A program made the position numbers and the translations under genes. The notes below the pieces were generated by a model. That model ran no database searches and was not told the DNA's origin. It worked only from the letters and a program-made list of their open reading frames with translations. 64,000 nucleotides of DNA, from positions 6,452 to 70,451 of the forward strand of contig JAEWIR010000044.1 in NCBI GenBank assembly GCA_023386965.1. Reading direction: 5' to 3'. Shown here in pieces: positions 46,794-56,675 of the stretch (position 1 is its first letter; each line of letters opens with the position of its first letter). The DNA is from Bacteroidota bacterium (GTDB lineage: Bacteria > Bacteroidota > Bacteroidia > Flavobacteriales > Weeksellaceae).

Positions 46794-48140
46794 TTAAAAC
46801 AGCCGGTCATGAAATTCTTCCACTTTGCTAACCTCCTCTACAATGATCCCGGATTTTCTTTTGGGTAGTTTGTTCAGTTTGGATACAAATATCTTTTCAT
46901 AGCCCAGTTTTTCGGCTTCAGAAATACGCTGCTCAATCTGTGCTACCGGACGGATTTCGCCACTCAGGCCAATTTCGCCCGCGAAGCAGAAGTGTTCAGA
47001 AATCGCGGTATCCTCATTGCTTGAAAGAATAGAGGCTACTACGGCCAGATCCAGCGCAGGGTCGTCGGTCTTGATGCCTCCGGTGATGTTCAGGAAAACA
47101 TCTTTGGCTCCCAATTGAAAACCCGCACGTTTTTCCAGAACTGCCAGCAGCATATTCAAACGTTTGGAATCGTATCCGGTACAGCTTCTCTGTGGTGTTC
47201 CGTATACAGCAGAACTTACCAGAGCCTGAATCTCGATAAGCATCGGCCGGTTGCCTTCCAGCGTAACGGCTACAGAATTGCCCGAGAGTTCTTCAAACTT
47301 TTTTGTAATCAGTATTTCCGAAGGATTTTTTATTTCCTTAAGTCCCTGTACTACCATTTCGTAAATTCCGATCTCTGACGTGGAACCGAAACGGTTTTTA
47401 TTGGCACGCAATAGGCGGAAAAGATGGTTTCGGTCACCGTCGAAATTAAGTACGACATCTACCATATGTTCCAACACCTTGGGTCCTGCAATCTGGCCGT
47501 CTTTGGTGATGTGGCCTACGAGAAAAACGGGGGTATTGCTGTCTTTGGCAAATTTAATAATCTCATTGGAGCATTCCCGTATTTGTGAAACCGTGCCGGG
47601 AGAACTTTCAATAAGCTGGCTTTGCAGTGTCTGTATGGAGTCGATGATTACAAAATCGGGCTGCAGTTTTTTAGCTTCGTGCAGGATTTTTTCCACAGAT
47701 GTTTCGGTGAAAAGATAGCAGTTCGGATTCTGAAGTTCTGTAAGTCTGTCAGCCCGCATCTTAATCTGTGAGGCACTCTCCTCGCCGGACACATAAAGAA
47801 TCTTTTTCTTCATCTTTAGGGCAAGCTGCAGTAATAGGGTGGATTTGCCAATCCCCGGTTCGCCACCAATGAGGGTCACCGAGCCCAGTACGATACCGCC
47901 GCCCAGTACGCGGTTCAGTTCCTCGGAAGGTGTTGTAATTCGCGGTTCCTCACTGGTTTGAACTTCAATGATGTTGATGATATGCTGTTTGGATTTGCTG
48001 CCTATGGTTTTTACCGGAGATTTTTCTACAATTTCCTCTACAAGGGTATTCCATTCGCCACAATTCTTGCATTGTCCAAGCCACTGCGGATACTGAGTAC
48101 CGCAATTCTGACAGAAATATGCAGTTCTGAGTTTTGCCAT
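46794..48140 (-). CDS. radA: DNA repair protein RadA
   Basis: 448 residues from ATG 48140 (MAKLRTAYFCQNCG); the 18 codons upstream are not used. C4 zinc finger CQNCGTQYPQWLGQCKNC, Walker A GGEPGIGKSTLLLQ, the RadA-specific NKNRFGSTSEIG, and a Lon-like C-terminal domain. RadA is a hexameric helicase that promotes branch migration in recombination. Confidence 0.97.
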   Translation of the reverse strand: MAKLRTAYFCQNCGTQYPQWLGQCKNCGEWNTLVEEIVEKSPVKTIGSKSKQHIINIIEVQTSEEPRITTPSEELNRVLGGGIVLGSVTLIGGEPGIGKSTLLLQLALKMKKKILYVSGEESASQIKMRADRLTELQNPNCYLFTETSVEKILHEAKKLQPDFVIIDSIQTLQSQLIESSPGTVSQIRECSNEIIKFAKDSNTPVFLVGHITKDGQIAGPKVLEHMVDVVLNFDGDRNHLFRLLRANKNRFGSTSEIGIYEMVVQGLKEIKNPSEILITKKFEELSGNSVAVTLEGNRPMLIEIQALVSSAVYGTPQRSCTGYDSKRLNMLLAVLEKRAGFQLGAKDVFLNITGGIKTDDPALDLAVVASILSSNEDTAISEHFCFAGEIGLSGEIRPVAQIEQRISEAEKLGYEKIFVSKLNKLPKRKSGIIVEEVSKVEEFHDRLF

Positions 48141-48244
48141 GCCGCGAATTTCCTGAAAAAAATTGACATGGTATTTCAAATGGCCAGATTTCACCTATAA
48201 TTCGTCAAATGGCATCTGCGGATTGACGAGTTGTAAATTAACGC

Positions 48245-49066
48245 TCACTCTTTGTAGCGTTCACGCACATTATTCACTCTTACTGTTTGCTGTTTAAGGT
48301 GTCCCAGGAGCCTCAGCCGGACCAGCAGACCCAGCAGAAAAAGTATTGCAGACGGTACCAGAAGTGAAATCCAGTTTGGACTCAGAAAGTCGGCCAGTAT
48401 AAAGGCGCCGGCAAGTGTGCACCACGCGCCCAGATAGAAAAAATTGGCGGTGTGCAGGTTTCGTGTACGGTCTCGCACAGGCTCGGACGGGAATAGGAGG
48501 AAGGTAACGTGGGCCAGAATGCTGCCTGTAAAAACATCAATAAGGTGATGCTGATAGGTGGTCAGTGTAGAAAGAGCTACCAAAGCCAGCCAGACCGCGA
48601 TAAGCGGCCGCCACCGTGATTTTACTTTACGGAAAACCGTCCAGAATGCAAAGGAAAATGCTACATGAAGCGAGGGCGACTGGTTGTAAGGGTCATCTAC
48701 ACCTTCCAGCAGCCAAAAGAGTCCACGATACAGTGGATTTTCAATCTCAGGCCTGGGGTAAGCGTATTTTAAGGGTGCGGCAATAAAGATTAAACCTGCC
48801 GCTACGGTCATAAATAGAACCCGTTTCAGGAAAACCTCCAGTTGCTGATCATTTTTCAGTAAAGAAAATGTGCCCCAGAAAAATGCCCCACTCGAAAGGT
48901 AAGGCACAATGGTCCAGGGAAGAAAAGGAATATGCTTCTCAACAGTGAGTATAACAGAGCTTACATCCGAAAGTTGGGACGCATACCAAAGCGAAAAATT
49001 GTAAACCAGTGCAAAGGTCACTGAAAAGATAACAAGCGCGCGGGTTCTGTTATTCATTTTGTTCAT
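48245..49066 (-). CDS. PAP2 superfamily membrane phosphatase/transferase
   Basis: 273 residues, about six membrane segments. PAP2 motifs SPSLHVAFSFAFW (SGH-like, with His) and TTYQHHLIDVFTGS (His-x3-Asp) are clear; the first motif, normally KxxxxxxRP, appears as KYAYPRP with a shorter gap. The SLHVAF form is closer to the AUR1/inositolphosphotransferase branch than to undecaprenyl-PP phosphatases. Substrate unknown. Confidence 0.78.
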   Translation of the reverse strand: MNKMNNRTRALVIFSVTFALVYNFSLWYASQLSDVSSVILTVEKHIPFLPWTIVPYLSSGAFFWGTFSLLKNDQQLEVFLKRVLFMTVAAGLIFIAAPLKYAYPRPEIENPLYRGLFWLLEGVDDPYNQSPSLHVAFSFAFWTVFRKVKSRWRPLIAVWLALVALSTLTTYQHHLIDVFTGSILAHVTFLLFPSEPVRDRTRNLHTANFFYLGAWCTLAGAFILADFLSPNWISLLVPSAILFLLGLLVRLRLLGHLKQQTVRVNNVRERYKE

Positions 49067-49261
49067 ATGGATCTTGGAAATCAGCGACTCCGGTTCCGGC
49101 TGAGGTGCAACTTCCGGAATATCAAAAATCCTGCCTGCAGAAGCTGTTTATAGAATCAAATAAACATAACTCCTTTATTTCTGTTCTGGAAAATTGATAG
49201 GTTGATGCACAGTTTGACAATATGCTACAACCGCGGCAGATTAAATTTTGAAATACGCAAA

Positions 49262-49292
49262 TTGCCCTGTTAAACTTTTTAGCCTAACTTTG
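49262..49292 (+). promoter_or_regulatory. Promoter of pyrG
   Basis: TTG (49262-49264), 20 bases, TAACTTTG (49285-49292), 15 bases before the ATG at 49308. A complete consensus; it overlaps the frame that would extend pyrG upstream and so fixes the start. Confidence 0.78.
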
Positions 49293-49307
49293 CGCAAACC
49301 TAATCTA

Positions 49308-50912
49308 ATGAGTAAAAAGAACACGAAGTACATCTTCGTCACGGGGGGTGTGACTTCCTCTTTGGGGAAAGGAATTGTTGCGGCATCGCTTGGTTTATTG
49401 CTGAAATCAAGGGGATTTAATGTAACCATCCAAAAACTTGATCCCTACATCAATATTGACCCCGGAACTTTAAATCCTTATGAGCATGGCGAATGCTATG
49501 TAACTGAAGACGGCGCCGAAACCGATCTGGATTTAGGCCATTACGAAAGGTTCCTGGATTCCAACACTTCACAAAACAATAACGTAACCACAGGTAAAAT
49601 CTACCAGACAGTTATTGAGAAAGAGAGAAAAGGCGACTTCTTAGGCAAGACCGTTCAGGTTATTCCGCATATTACGAATGAAATAAAACGCAGGATTAAA
49701 ATTCTGGCCAAACAGAACTACGATATCATTATTACAGAGATCGGGGGCACTGTGGGCGATATTGAATCGCTGCCGTATATAGAAAGTGTACGTCAGCTCA
49801 AATGGGAACTGGGCGATAATAATTCCATGGTTATTCATCTTACCCTTTTGCCTTATCTGGCCGCGAGTGGTGAACTTAAGACCAAGCCGTCGCAGCACTC
49901 CGTTCGCCAGTTGATGGAAAGCGGTATTCAGGCCGATGTGCTTGTTTGCCGTACAGAACATAAAATCCCTAAGGAGCAGCGTGCGAAATTAGCCCAGTTC
50001 TGCAATGTGTCTCTGGAAAATGTGATTGAATGTAAAGACCTGGAAACCATCTATGAGGTTCCACTTTACCTTCAGAAGCAGAATTTTGATGATGTAGTAC
50101 TTAAAGAACTTGATCTGAAATCGGATAAGGAGGCCGACCTGAAAGACTGGAAGCATTTCCTGAAAAAGTATCAGAATCCAAAGAAATCAGTGGAGATTGC
50201 CCTTGTTGGGAAATATGTCTCGCTGCAGGATTCCTACAAATCCATTGCCGAAGCTTTTATTCATGCCGGAGCCGATCTGGATACAGAAGTGCGTGTAAAA
50301 TGGGTATACAGCGGTGATATTTCCGAAGATACCCTAAAGGACACATTTCAGGGTGTAGACGGGCTGCTTATTGCCCCGGGATTTGGAGACCGCGGAATTG
50401 AAGGCAAGGTCCTGGCTGCCAAATATGCACGGGAGAACAATATTCCGCTTTTGGGAATCTGTTTGGGCATGCAGATTATGACAGTGGAGTTTGCCAGAAA
50501 TGTATTGGGTTACAAAAAAGCAAATTCCATGGAATTTGATCCTGAAACTCCGGAGCCTGTGATCTCGCTGATGGAAGAACAGAAAAGTGTGGAAAATAAA
50601 GGCGGAACCATGCGTTTGGGTGCCTGGAAATGTGCGCTGAAGCCGAATTCCCGTTTAATGGAAATTTACGGTTCCAAAAATATTTCCGAAAGACACCGTC
50701 ACCGCTATGAATTTAATTCCCAGTATAAAGAAGAATTTGAAACCAACGGGCTGATCCCGAGCGGTATAAATCCTGATACCGGTCTGGTGGAAACCCTGGA
50801 ACTGGAAAATCATCCGTTTTATGTAGGGGTACAGTATCATCCGGAATATAAAAGTACTGTTGCTACACCACATCCGCTGTTCAAGGCGTTTATCCGTGCA
50901 GCTTCAAAATAA
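49308..50912 (+). CDS. pyrG: CTP synthase
   Basis: 534 residues from ATG 49308. The synthetase domain contains GGVTSSLGKGIVAASLGLL; the C-terminal class I glutamine amidotransferase domain has LLGICLGMQ (nucleophile Cys) and a later HPEYKS (catalytic His). It makes CTP from UTP with glutamine and ATP. yidC follows after a terminator. Confidence 0.98.
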   Translation: MSKKNTKYIFVTGGVTSSLGKGIVAASLGLLLKSRGFNVTIQKLDPYINIDPGTLNPYEHGECYVTEDGAETDLDLGHYERFLDSNTSQNNNVTTGKIYQTVIEKERKGDFLGKTVQVIPHITNEIKRRIKILAKQNYDIIITEIGGTVGDIESLPYIESVRQLKWELGDNNSMVIHLTLLPYLAASGELKTKPSQHSVRQLMESGIQADVLVCRTEHKIPKEQRAKLAQFCNVSLENVIECKDLETIYEVPLYLQKQNFDDVVLKELDLKSDKEADLKDWKHFLKKYQNPKKSVEIALVGKYVSLQDSYKSIAEAFIHAGADLDTEVRVKWVYSGDISEDTLKDTFQGVDGLLIAPGFGDRGIEGKVLAAKYARENNIPLLGICLGMQIMTVEFARNVLGYKKANSMEFDPETPEPVISLMEEQKSVENKGGTMRLGAWKCALKPNSRLMEIYGSKNISERHRHRYEFNSQYKEEFETNGLIPSGINPDTGLVETLELENHPFYVGVQYHPEYKSTVATPHPLFKAFIRAASK

Positions 50913-50923
50913 TATTTTTTCTG

Positions 50924-50953
50924 AATACCCGCTCTGCAGCGGGTATTTTTTTA
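50924..50953 (+). terminator. Terminator after pyrG
   Basis: AATACCCGCT / AGCGGGTATT, CTGC loop, then TTTTTTT. Confidence 0.9.
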
Positions 50954-50989
50954 CTCCGTAAAAAGAAACCTCCTTCCAAAAAAAATCAG

Positions 50990-50997
50990 TAATTTTG
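50990..50997 (+). promoter_or_regulatory. -7 promoter element of yidC
   Basis: TAATTTTG, 69 bases before the yidC ATG, after the pyrG terminator; -33 element not clear. Confidence 0.5.
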
Positions 50998-51066
50998 TGA
51001 CCTTTAATTTCAGCGGCATCAGGGAACGTTTCCATGCGCCGAAACACATTGAAATAAACATATAAA

Positions 51067-52863
51067 ATGCAGCAAAATAACGGTTTAGACCGAAATCAGA
51101 TCATTCTGTTTATGTTGTTCTCATTAATCATGATGGGCGCAATGTTCTATTTTCAGCCGGCACCTGAGGAGTCTACAGCTACTTCAGCGCAGGTAAGCCA
51201 AACCTCGCAGGCAACTGTGCCCGCAGCAATGTCCAATCTGAATGACAGCCTCAAAACAGCGGCCATCAGTCAGGTAGAGCTTAAGAATGAACAGCTGAGG
51301 CTGGTAATTTCTACGCTGGGTGGACAGATTTCAACTGTAGAACTTAATGAGTATAAAGCATATAACAAGGCTTCAGACAAGAATGACAAAAACCTGCTGC
51401 TATTCGATAAGAATAATTCAGCATACGGTTTCCGCTTCAAAGACAAAACCGGTAAACTGCTAAACACCCGTGACCTTGTATTTACCCCAAAGCAAAACGG
51501 TAATTCTGTGACGATGCAGGCCAGTATAAACGGTGCCGTTATCCAGTTTATCTATACCCTTCAGGATAAGTATACCGTAGATTTCAATGTGAGAACCAAG
51601 GGGCTTTCCAAATTGGTGTCCAGACAGAACGCTGAGTTTGTTTGGGACCACAGTGCCCGCCAGATGGAGAAAGGCCGTTCTCAGGAACAGACGCATACAG
51701 AGTTTAATTATGCGTTTGATAACTACGGCAGCTTCGATTATGACGGCAGGACCACCATGGAGGAAACTGAGGAAACGCTGAACTGGATCGCCATTAAGCA
51801 GCAGTTCTTCACGGCAGTTCTGGAGCCTCAAAATGGTTTCACCAATTCTTTTGGTTCACAGGAGAATATTGAAGAGGGTGAATTTTTAAAGAAGTTTAAT
51901 TTCAGTGCGCAGACAGCCATGTCCGGTGGCGAGTTCAACCAGAATTTCAAATGGTACTTTATGCCGCTTGATCTTAAACTCTTAAAGGAATACGGTAAAA
52001 ATTTTGACGAGTTGCTGCCTCTGGGATGGTCCTTTATCGGTACGATGAACAGATGGTTCTTCATGCCTATGTACAATATTATCGCCAGTTGGGGACTTAC
52101 CGCTGGATGGGTGATTTTCCTGATGACCATTATTGTGAAGCTCATCCTCTCACCAATCATGTTTAAGCAGCATAAACTGAGTGCAATGATGCGCGTGATC
52201 CGTCCTGAAATTGATGAGGTAAATGCCAAATACAAAGATGCGGACCCGTTGAAGAAGCAGCAGGAAGTGATGTCGGTTTACCGTAAAGCCGGTGTAAACC
52301 AAATGGCTGGTTGTTTGCCGGCGCTGGTGCAGATCCCGATCTTCTATGCGCTCTTCAGATTCTTCCCTAACTTCATCGATCTTAGGGGGCAGAGCTTCTG
52401 GTTTGCAAAGGACCTTACTGCTTATGATGATGTAATAAAGCTTCCGTTTACTGTACCCGTGTTCGGATGGGACCACATCAGTATATTTGCTTTGGCGTGT
52501 ACAGTTGTTATTTTGATCTATACGGTGATGACGTCCGGAAACATCCAGCAGCCACAGCAGGAGGGAATGCCCAATATGAAGGTGCTGATGTACATTTTCC
52601 CCATCACCTTCTTCTTCTTCCTGAATACATCTTCATCCGGTTTGTCATGGTATTATTTCGTGTCCAATGCGCTGAATATCTTCATTATCCTGGCCATCAA
52701 ATATCTGATTCTTGATGAGAAGAAGATTCATGCTATGATTCAGGAGAACAAGACTAAGGCACCCAAGCCTGAAGGAAAGTTCCAGAAGCGTATGCGCGAG
52801 ATGATGGAGCAGGCTCAGGAACAGCAGAAGCAACAGCAGAAACAGACTGGTAAGAAAAAGTAA
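51067..52863 (+). CDS. yidC: Membrane protein insertase YidC
   Basis: 598 residues. First membrane helix at the N-terminus (QIILFMLFSLIMMGAMFYF), a large periplasmic P1 domain, and the C-terminal core of five helices with the conserved AGCLPALVQIPIFYALFRFFPN segment. Lys/Gln-rich tail. YidC inserts membrane proteins, alone or with Sec. Together with secE it gives two translocation components in the window. Confidence 0.97.
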   Translation: MQQNNGLDRNQIILFMLFSLIMMGAMFYFQPAPEESTATSAQVSQTSQATVPAAMSNLNDSLKTAAISQVELKNEQLRLVISTLGGQISTVELNEYKAYNKASDKNDKNLLLFDKNNSAYGFRFKDKTGKLLNTRDLVFTPKQNGNSVTMQASINGAVIQFIYTLQDKYTVDFNVRTKGLSKLVSRQNAEFVWDHSARQMEKGRSQEQTHTEFNYAFDNYGSFDYDGRTTMEETEETLNWIAIKQQFFTAVLEPQNGFTNSFGSQENIEEGEFLKKFNFSAQTAMSGGEFNQNFKWYFMPLDLKLLKEYGKNFDELLPLGWSFIGTMNRWFFMPMYNIIASWGLTAGWVIFLMTIIVKLILSPIMFKQHKLSAMMRVIRPEIDEVNAKYKDADPLKKQQEVMSVYRKAGVNQMAGCLPALVQIPIFYALFRFFPNFIDLRGQSFWFAKDLTAYDDVIKLPFTVPVFGWDHISIFALACTVVILIYTVMTSGNIQQPQQEGMPNMKVLMYIFPITFFFFLNTSSSGLSWYYFVSNALNIFIILAIKYLILDEKKIHAMIQENKTKAPKPEGKFQKRMREMMEQAQEQQKQQQKQTGKKK

Positions 52864-52887
52864 AAAAGAAACTTACTGCCTAACAAT

Positions 52888-52917
52888 AAAAAACGGAAGA
52901 GCGATCTTCCGTTTTTT
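52888..52917. terminator. Terminator between yidC and rnhB
   Basis: AAAACGGAAGA / TCTTCCGTTTT, GCGA loop, T-run on the plus strand and A-run before the stem, so it can serve both convergent genes. Confidence 0.9.
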
Positions 52918-53570
52918 TATTTCAGTTCCAGTTGTAAGTTTTCAACTTCAAATTCTACTGTCACAGGTAATATGTTGCCTTCCTCACTGTAATCGAGTCT
53001 GAATGAGCGTCGGTGATGAATGGTTGGTCCATATTTATTAAGGGCATCACGGTGCTCCCGCGTGGCATAGCCCATATTGGTGTTCCATCCATATTCGGGA
53101 AATTCGGTGTGCAGTTCTGCCATTTTTCTGTCACGGTAATTTTTGGCTATGATGGAAGCTGCTGCGATGGAAAGCAGTTTTGTATCTCCCTTAATGACAC
53201 ACTGGTGCGGGATGTAGTTGTACGGGTGAAAACGGTTACCGTCTACCAGGATCAGTTCAGGACGAATGTGCAGCTGGTCAAGCGCAAGGTGCATGGCATG
53301 AATACTTGCGTTCAGGATGTTGTGTTCGTCTATAAAAGCCGGTGGTAGTTCCGCAATGGCGTAAGCAACTGCGCGTTCTTTAATGTAGGAATCCAGTTCC
53401 TGGCGCAAACGGGGGGTTAACTTCTTGGAATCATTAACCAGAGTTTCGCCGAAATTCCTGTCCAGTATTACAGCTGCAGCAACCACGGGGCCACACAGAC
53501 AACCTCTGCCCACTTCGTCACAGCCTGCTTCAACTGCAGTTCCAGACCAACTAATCATTAAATTTTGCAT
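52917..53570 (-). CDS. rnhB: Ribonuclease HII
   Basis: 217 residues. Catalytic motif CDEVGRGCLCGPVVAAAVIL (DExGRG) and later LILVDGNRFHP and AAASIIAKNYRDRKM. It removes RNA from RNA-DNA hybrids, including single misincorporated ribonucleotides. MISWSG five codons in is a possible alternative start. The stop lies in the yidC terminator. Confidence 0.95.
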   Translation of the reverse strand: MQNLMISWSGTAVEAGCDEVGRGCLCGPVVAAAVILDRNFGETLVNDSKKLTPRLRQELDSYIKERAVAYAIAELPPAFIDEHNILNASIHAMHLALDQLHIRPELILVDGNRFHPYNYIPHQCVIKGDTKLLSIAAASIIAKNYRDRKMAELHTEFPEYGWNTNMGYATREHRDALNKYGPTIHHRRSFRLDYSEEGNILPVTVEFEVENLQLELK

Positions 53571-53587
53571 ACAGAATTACTCTTGCG

Positions 53588-53595
53588 CAAAGTTA
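53588..53595 (-). promoter_or_regulatory. -7 promoter element of rnhB
   Basis: TAACTTTG on the minus strand, 17 bases before the ATG, followed by CGCAA as at pyrG. Confidence 0.55.
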
Positions 53596-53745
53596 CATTT
53601 TTCCAACAAATTTGTATATATTGATTATTCATGTATTCATGTAATTCCATGCATAGCGTATAAAAATATTAACTAAATATTAAGAAATCTCTTGGCTATG
53701 TTAAATTTTATAGCTTTTTTTGTTTATCGTAAAATCAAAACTGAT

Positions 53746-56670
53746 ATGAAAAAATTAACAGCAAGTGTTTTAGCAGTGGTCCTAACTGCTTCATTTACAG
53801 TAGTAAGTGCGCAGCAGGACACCCTCAGAACGCAGGAGATTGAAGGAGTTGTTGTTACAGCTCTCGGAATCAAGCGGGAGAAAAAATCAATTGGCTACGC
53901 CGCGCAGGAAGTGAAGGGTGAAACCATTTCGGAAGCTGGTCAGTCCAATGCGCTAAGTGCGTTATCCGGGAATGTGGCCGGTGTACAGGTTACTGCGCCT
54001 TCATCAATGGGAGGCTCTACAAGGATTACAATGCGTGGAGTTAGCTCCATTATTGGTGAGAACCGACCTTTAATTATCGTTGATGGGGTACCGCTGGATA
54101 ACAGTAACATCAATGATATAAATACACAGCGTGGTGCTGGTGGTAGGGATTATGGTGATGCAGCATTTGATATTAACCCCGACGATGTAGAATCCGTAAC
54201 GGTACTGAAGGGTGGGCCGGCTGCAGCCCTGTATGGCTCAAGAGCAGCAAATGGTGTAATTATTTACACTACCAAACAGGCTAAAAGAGGACGGACTAAT
54301 ATTGAGTACAGTTCCGGAATCGCTTTTGAAAACATTTATATCCGACCAAAACTCCAAAATTACTATGGTGGAGGTTCCCAACTTACCCTACCCACCCAAG
54401 TCATTAATGGTCAAACCTACAACCTGAATGAATACAGGATGGATGAATCGTGGGGGCCGCGTTACGACGCTAATTTACTTTATTTGCCCTGGTATGCATT
54501 TGATCAGGAGGAATTCCCTAATGACTATATGAAGCCAGTTCCATGGGTTGCTCCAAAGCATGATGTTGATTCTTTCTTTGATACCGGTATTACATTAACC
54601 AACAACTTTGCGGTCGCAAAATCTTTTGAAAGATCAAATGTCCGTCTGTCCTACACAAATACTGCCATTACCGGTATTATTCCTACAAGTAGCATAGACC
54701 GTCATAACTTTGCAATTAATGCCAACAGTGAGTTAAATGATAAACTAAAGGTAGAAACAGGATTCAATTTTGTGCAAACCCGCGGTTTTAACAGGCCGGA
54801 GCAGGGTTATGGTGATAATTCGGTAGCACAGAAATTTTATCAATGGGGTCAGCGCCAACTGGATATGTCAAAACTTCGGGATTACAAACTGGCAAATGGT
54901 CAGCAGCGTACCTGGAACAGAACAGCATGGAATGATCCGGAGCCCTACTATTCGGATAACCCGTATTGGACGATTTACGAAAACGTAACCAATGACAGGA
55001 GAAACCGCTTCTATGGATTTGCAGGGTTAACATATAACATCCTACCTAACCTTTACGCGACTGGTAAAGTATATGCCGACATGTACAGTCAGGATAATGA
55101 CAACAGAGTCGCAATTGGTTCACAGGCAGTTTCCGGCTATTCGATCTTCAAACGTAATTTTTCTGAGTACAATTACGAAGGTCGGGTGCACTGGAATCCT
55201 GAAATTTCTGATAACTGGTCTTTGCAAACCTTTGTAGGAGTAAATAGGAGAAATTTAAAAAGAAGTGATCTGAATGGGGCAACAAGAGGTGGTTTAATTA
55301 TTCCTAATTTTTATAACCTTAAGAATAGTTTAAATGACCCTCTTGCAACCAATTCTTTATATGAGAAGAGAGTAAACAGCGCATTTGGTTCAGTGTCATT
55401 AGGCTTTAAAGAAACTGTTTTCATAGAGGCTACTGGCCGAAACGACTGGTTCTCTACTACTAAAGAGGATCGTTTTTATCCTTCAATTACAGGTAGCTTT
55501 GTATTCTCTAACTTGATAGACGCCAATTGGCTGTCCTTCGGTAAGTTACGTGCAGGTTGGGCCAGTGTTGCATCAGATAGCGATCCATACCAGCTTTCGA
55601 ACTATTCTGTGCAATTTACAAACTTTAACGGGCAGCCCCGCTATGGACTGTTTACGCAGAATAACAACCCCGATCTCAAAGCAGAATTAAAGGAAACCAA
55701 AGAAATTGGTCTCGAAATGAACTTTTTGAGAAACCGTTTAGGTTTTGATGTCACTTATTATGATGTGAATATCACTGATGCGATCCTGCCGTTAAGTGTT
55801 GATCCTGCAACAGGATTTACTAATAATCTTATTAATGCGGGACAGATCACCAATAAAGGGGTGGAAGCAATGGTGTATGTAACGCCGGTAAAAAATGAAA
55901 ATTTCAGTTGGACTATGAACTGGAATTTTGCACAGAACAGAAATGAAATAGTTAAACTTTACGAGGGTGTAGCTACATACCAGCTTACCAATGCCCCCTT
56001 CCGGGCCAGACTATTGGCAGTAGAGGGTCAGCCATACGGAGCAATTTATGGATTCGACTTTACATATGACGCGAACGGTAACAAGATTGTAGGTGAGGAC
56101 GGACTTTATGTTCCGACAGCAACTGTTCAAAATCTTGGCTCTACTTTGCCGGATTATAATATGGGTCTTCGAAACTCGTTAAAGTATAAGAATTTAGCGC
56201 TGTCATTCCTGTTCGATATGCAGAAAGGAGGTAAATACTTCTCTACCACACATATGTGGGGTATGTACAGCGGTATGTTAGAGGAAACGGGCTTTGGCGG
56301 TAACAGAGAAGCAGGCGTCATTCTGGACGGTGTACGCGAAGATGGCAGTTTAAATGATATCAGAATCACAGCTAATGAATTTGGAGGTATGCATTATGGA
56401 GGCGTAGACGCGTTAAATGTTTTCGATGCAAGTTATATCAAGCTTCGTGATGTAACCTTAAGCTACGACCTGCCCAAGGAGATGATTGGAAGCTTGCTGG
56501 AGGGTGTGAGAATTTCTGCTTTTGGAAGAAATCTGCTCGCCTGGAATCTGGATTGGAAAGGTATGGATCCTGAGAATACGTCTTACGGTTCAGGAAATAT
56601 CCAGGGGCTTGAAGGGGGCTCACTGCCTTCCACAAGACAATTTGGTGTGAATGTGAACTTTAAATTTTAA
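53746..56670 (+). CDS. SusC/RagA-type TonB-dependent outer-membrane transporter
   Basis: 974 residues from ATG 53746 (MKKLTASVLAVVL signal peptide); the 18 upstream codons are not used. The plug (EIEGVVVTALGIKREKKSIGYA, RGVSSIIGENRPLIIVDGVPLD) and VLKGGPAAALYGSRAANGVI are typical, then a 22-strand barrel ending in FGVNVNFKF. The usual N-terminal carboxypeptidase-D-like domain is missing: the mature protein starts directly with the TonB-box region. It imports oligosaccharides, peptides or similar with its SusD partner six bases downstream. Confidence 0.95.
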   Translation: MKKLTASVLAVVLTASFTVVSAQQDTLRTQEIEGVVVTALGIKREKKSIGYAAQEVKGETISEAGQSNALSALSGNVAGVQVTAPSSMGGSTRITMRGVSSIIGENRPLIIVDGVPLDNSNINDINTQRGAGGRDYGDAAFDINPDDVESVTVLKGGPAAALYGSRAANGVIIYTTKQAKRGRTNIEYSSGIAFENIYIRPKLQNYYGGGSQLTLPTQVINGQTYNLNEYRMDESWGPRYDANLLYLPWYAFDQEEFPNDYMKPVPWVAPKHDVDSFFDTGITLTNNFAVAKSFERSNVRLSYTNTAITGIIPTSSIDRHNFAINANSELNDKLKVETGFNFVQTRGFNRPEQGYGDNSVAQKFYQWGQRQLDMSKLRDYKLANGQQRTWNRTAWNDPEPYYSDNPYWTIYENVTNDRRNRFYGFAGLTYNILPNLYATGKVYADMYSQDNDNRVAIGSQAVSGYSIFKRNFSEYNYEGRVHWNPEISDNWSLQTFVGVNRRNLKRSDLNGATRGGLIIPNFYNLKNSLNDPLATNSLYEKRVNSAFGSVSLGFKETVFIEATGRNDWFSTTKEDRFYPSITGSFVFSNLIDANWLSFGKLRAGWASVASDSDPYQLSNYSVQFTNFNGQPRYGLFTQNNNPDLKAELKETKEIGLEMNFLRNRLGFDVTYYDVNITDAILPLSVDPATGFTNNLINAGQITNKGVEAMVYVTPVKNENFSWTMNWNFAQNRNEIVKLYEGVATYQLTNAPFRARLLAVEGQPYGAIYGFDFTYDANGNKIVGEDGLYVPTATVQNLGSTLPDYNMGLRNSLKYKNLALSFLFDMQKGGKYFSTTHMWGMYSGMLEETGFGGNREAGVILDGVREDGSLNDIRITANEFGGMHYGGVDALNVFDASYIKLRDVTLSYDLPKEMIGSLLEGVRISAFGRNLLAWNLDWKGMDPENTSYGSGNIQGLEGGSLPSTRQFGVNVNFKF

Positions 56671-56675
56671 TAAAG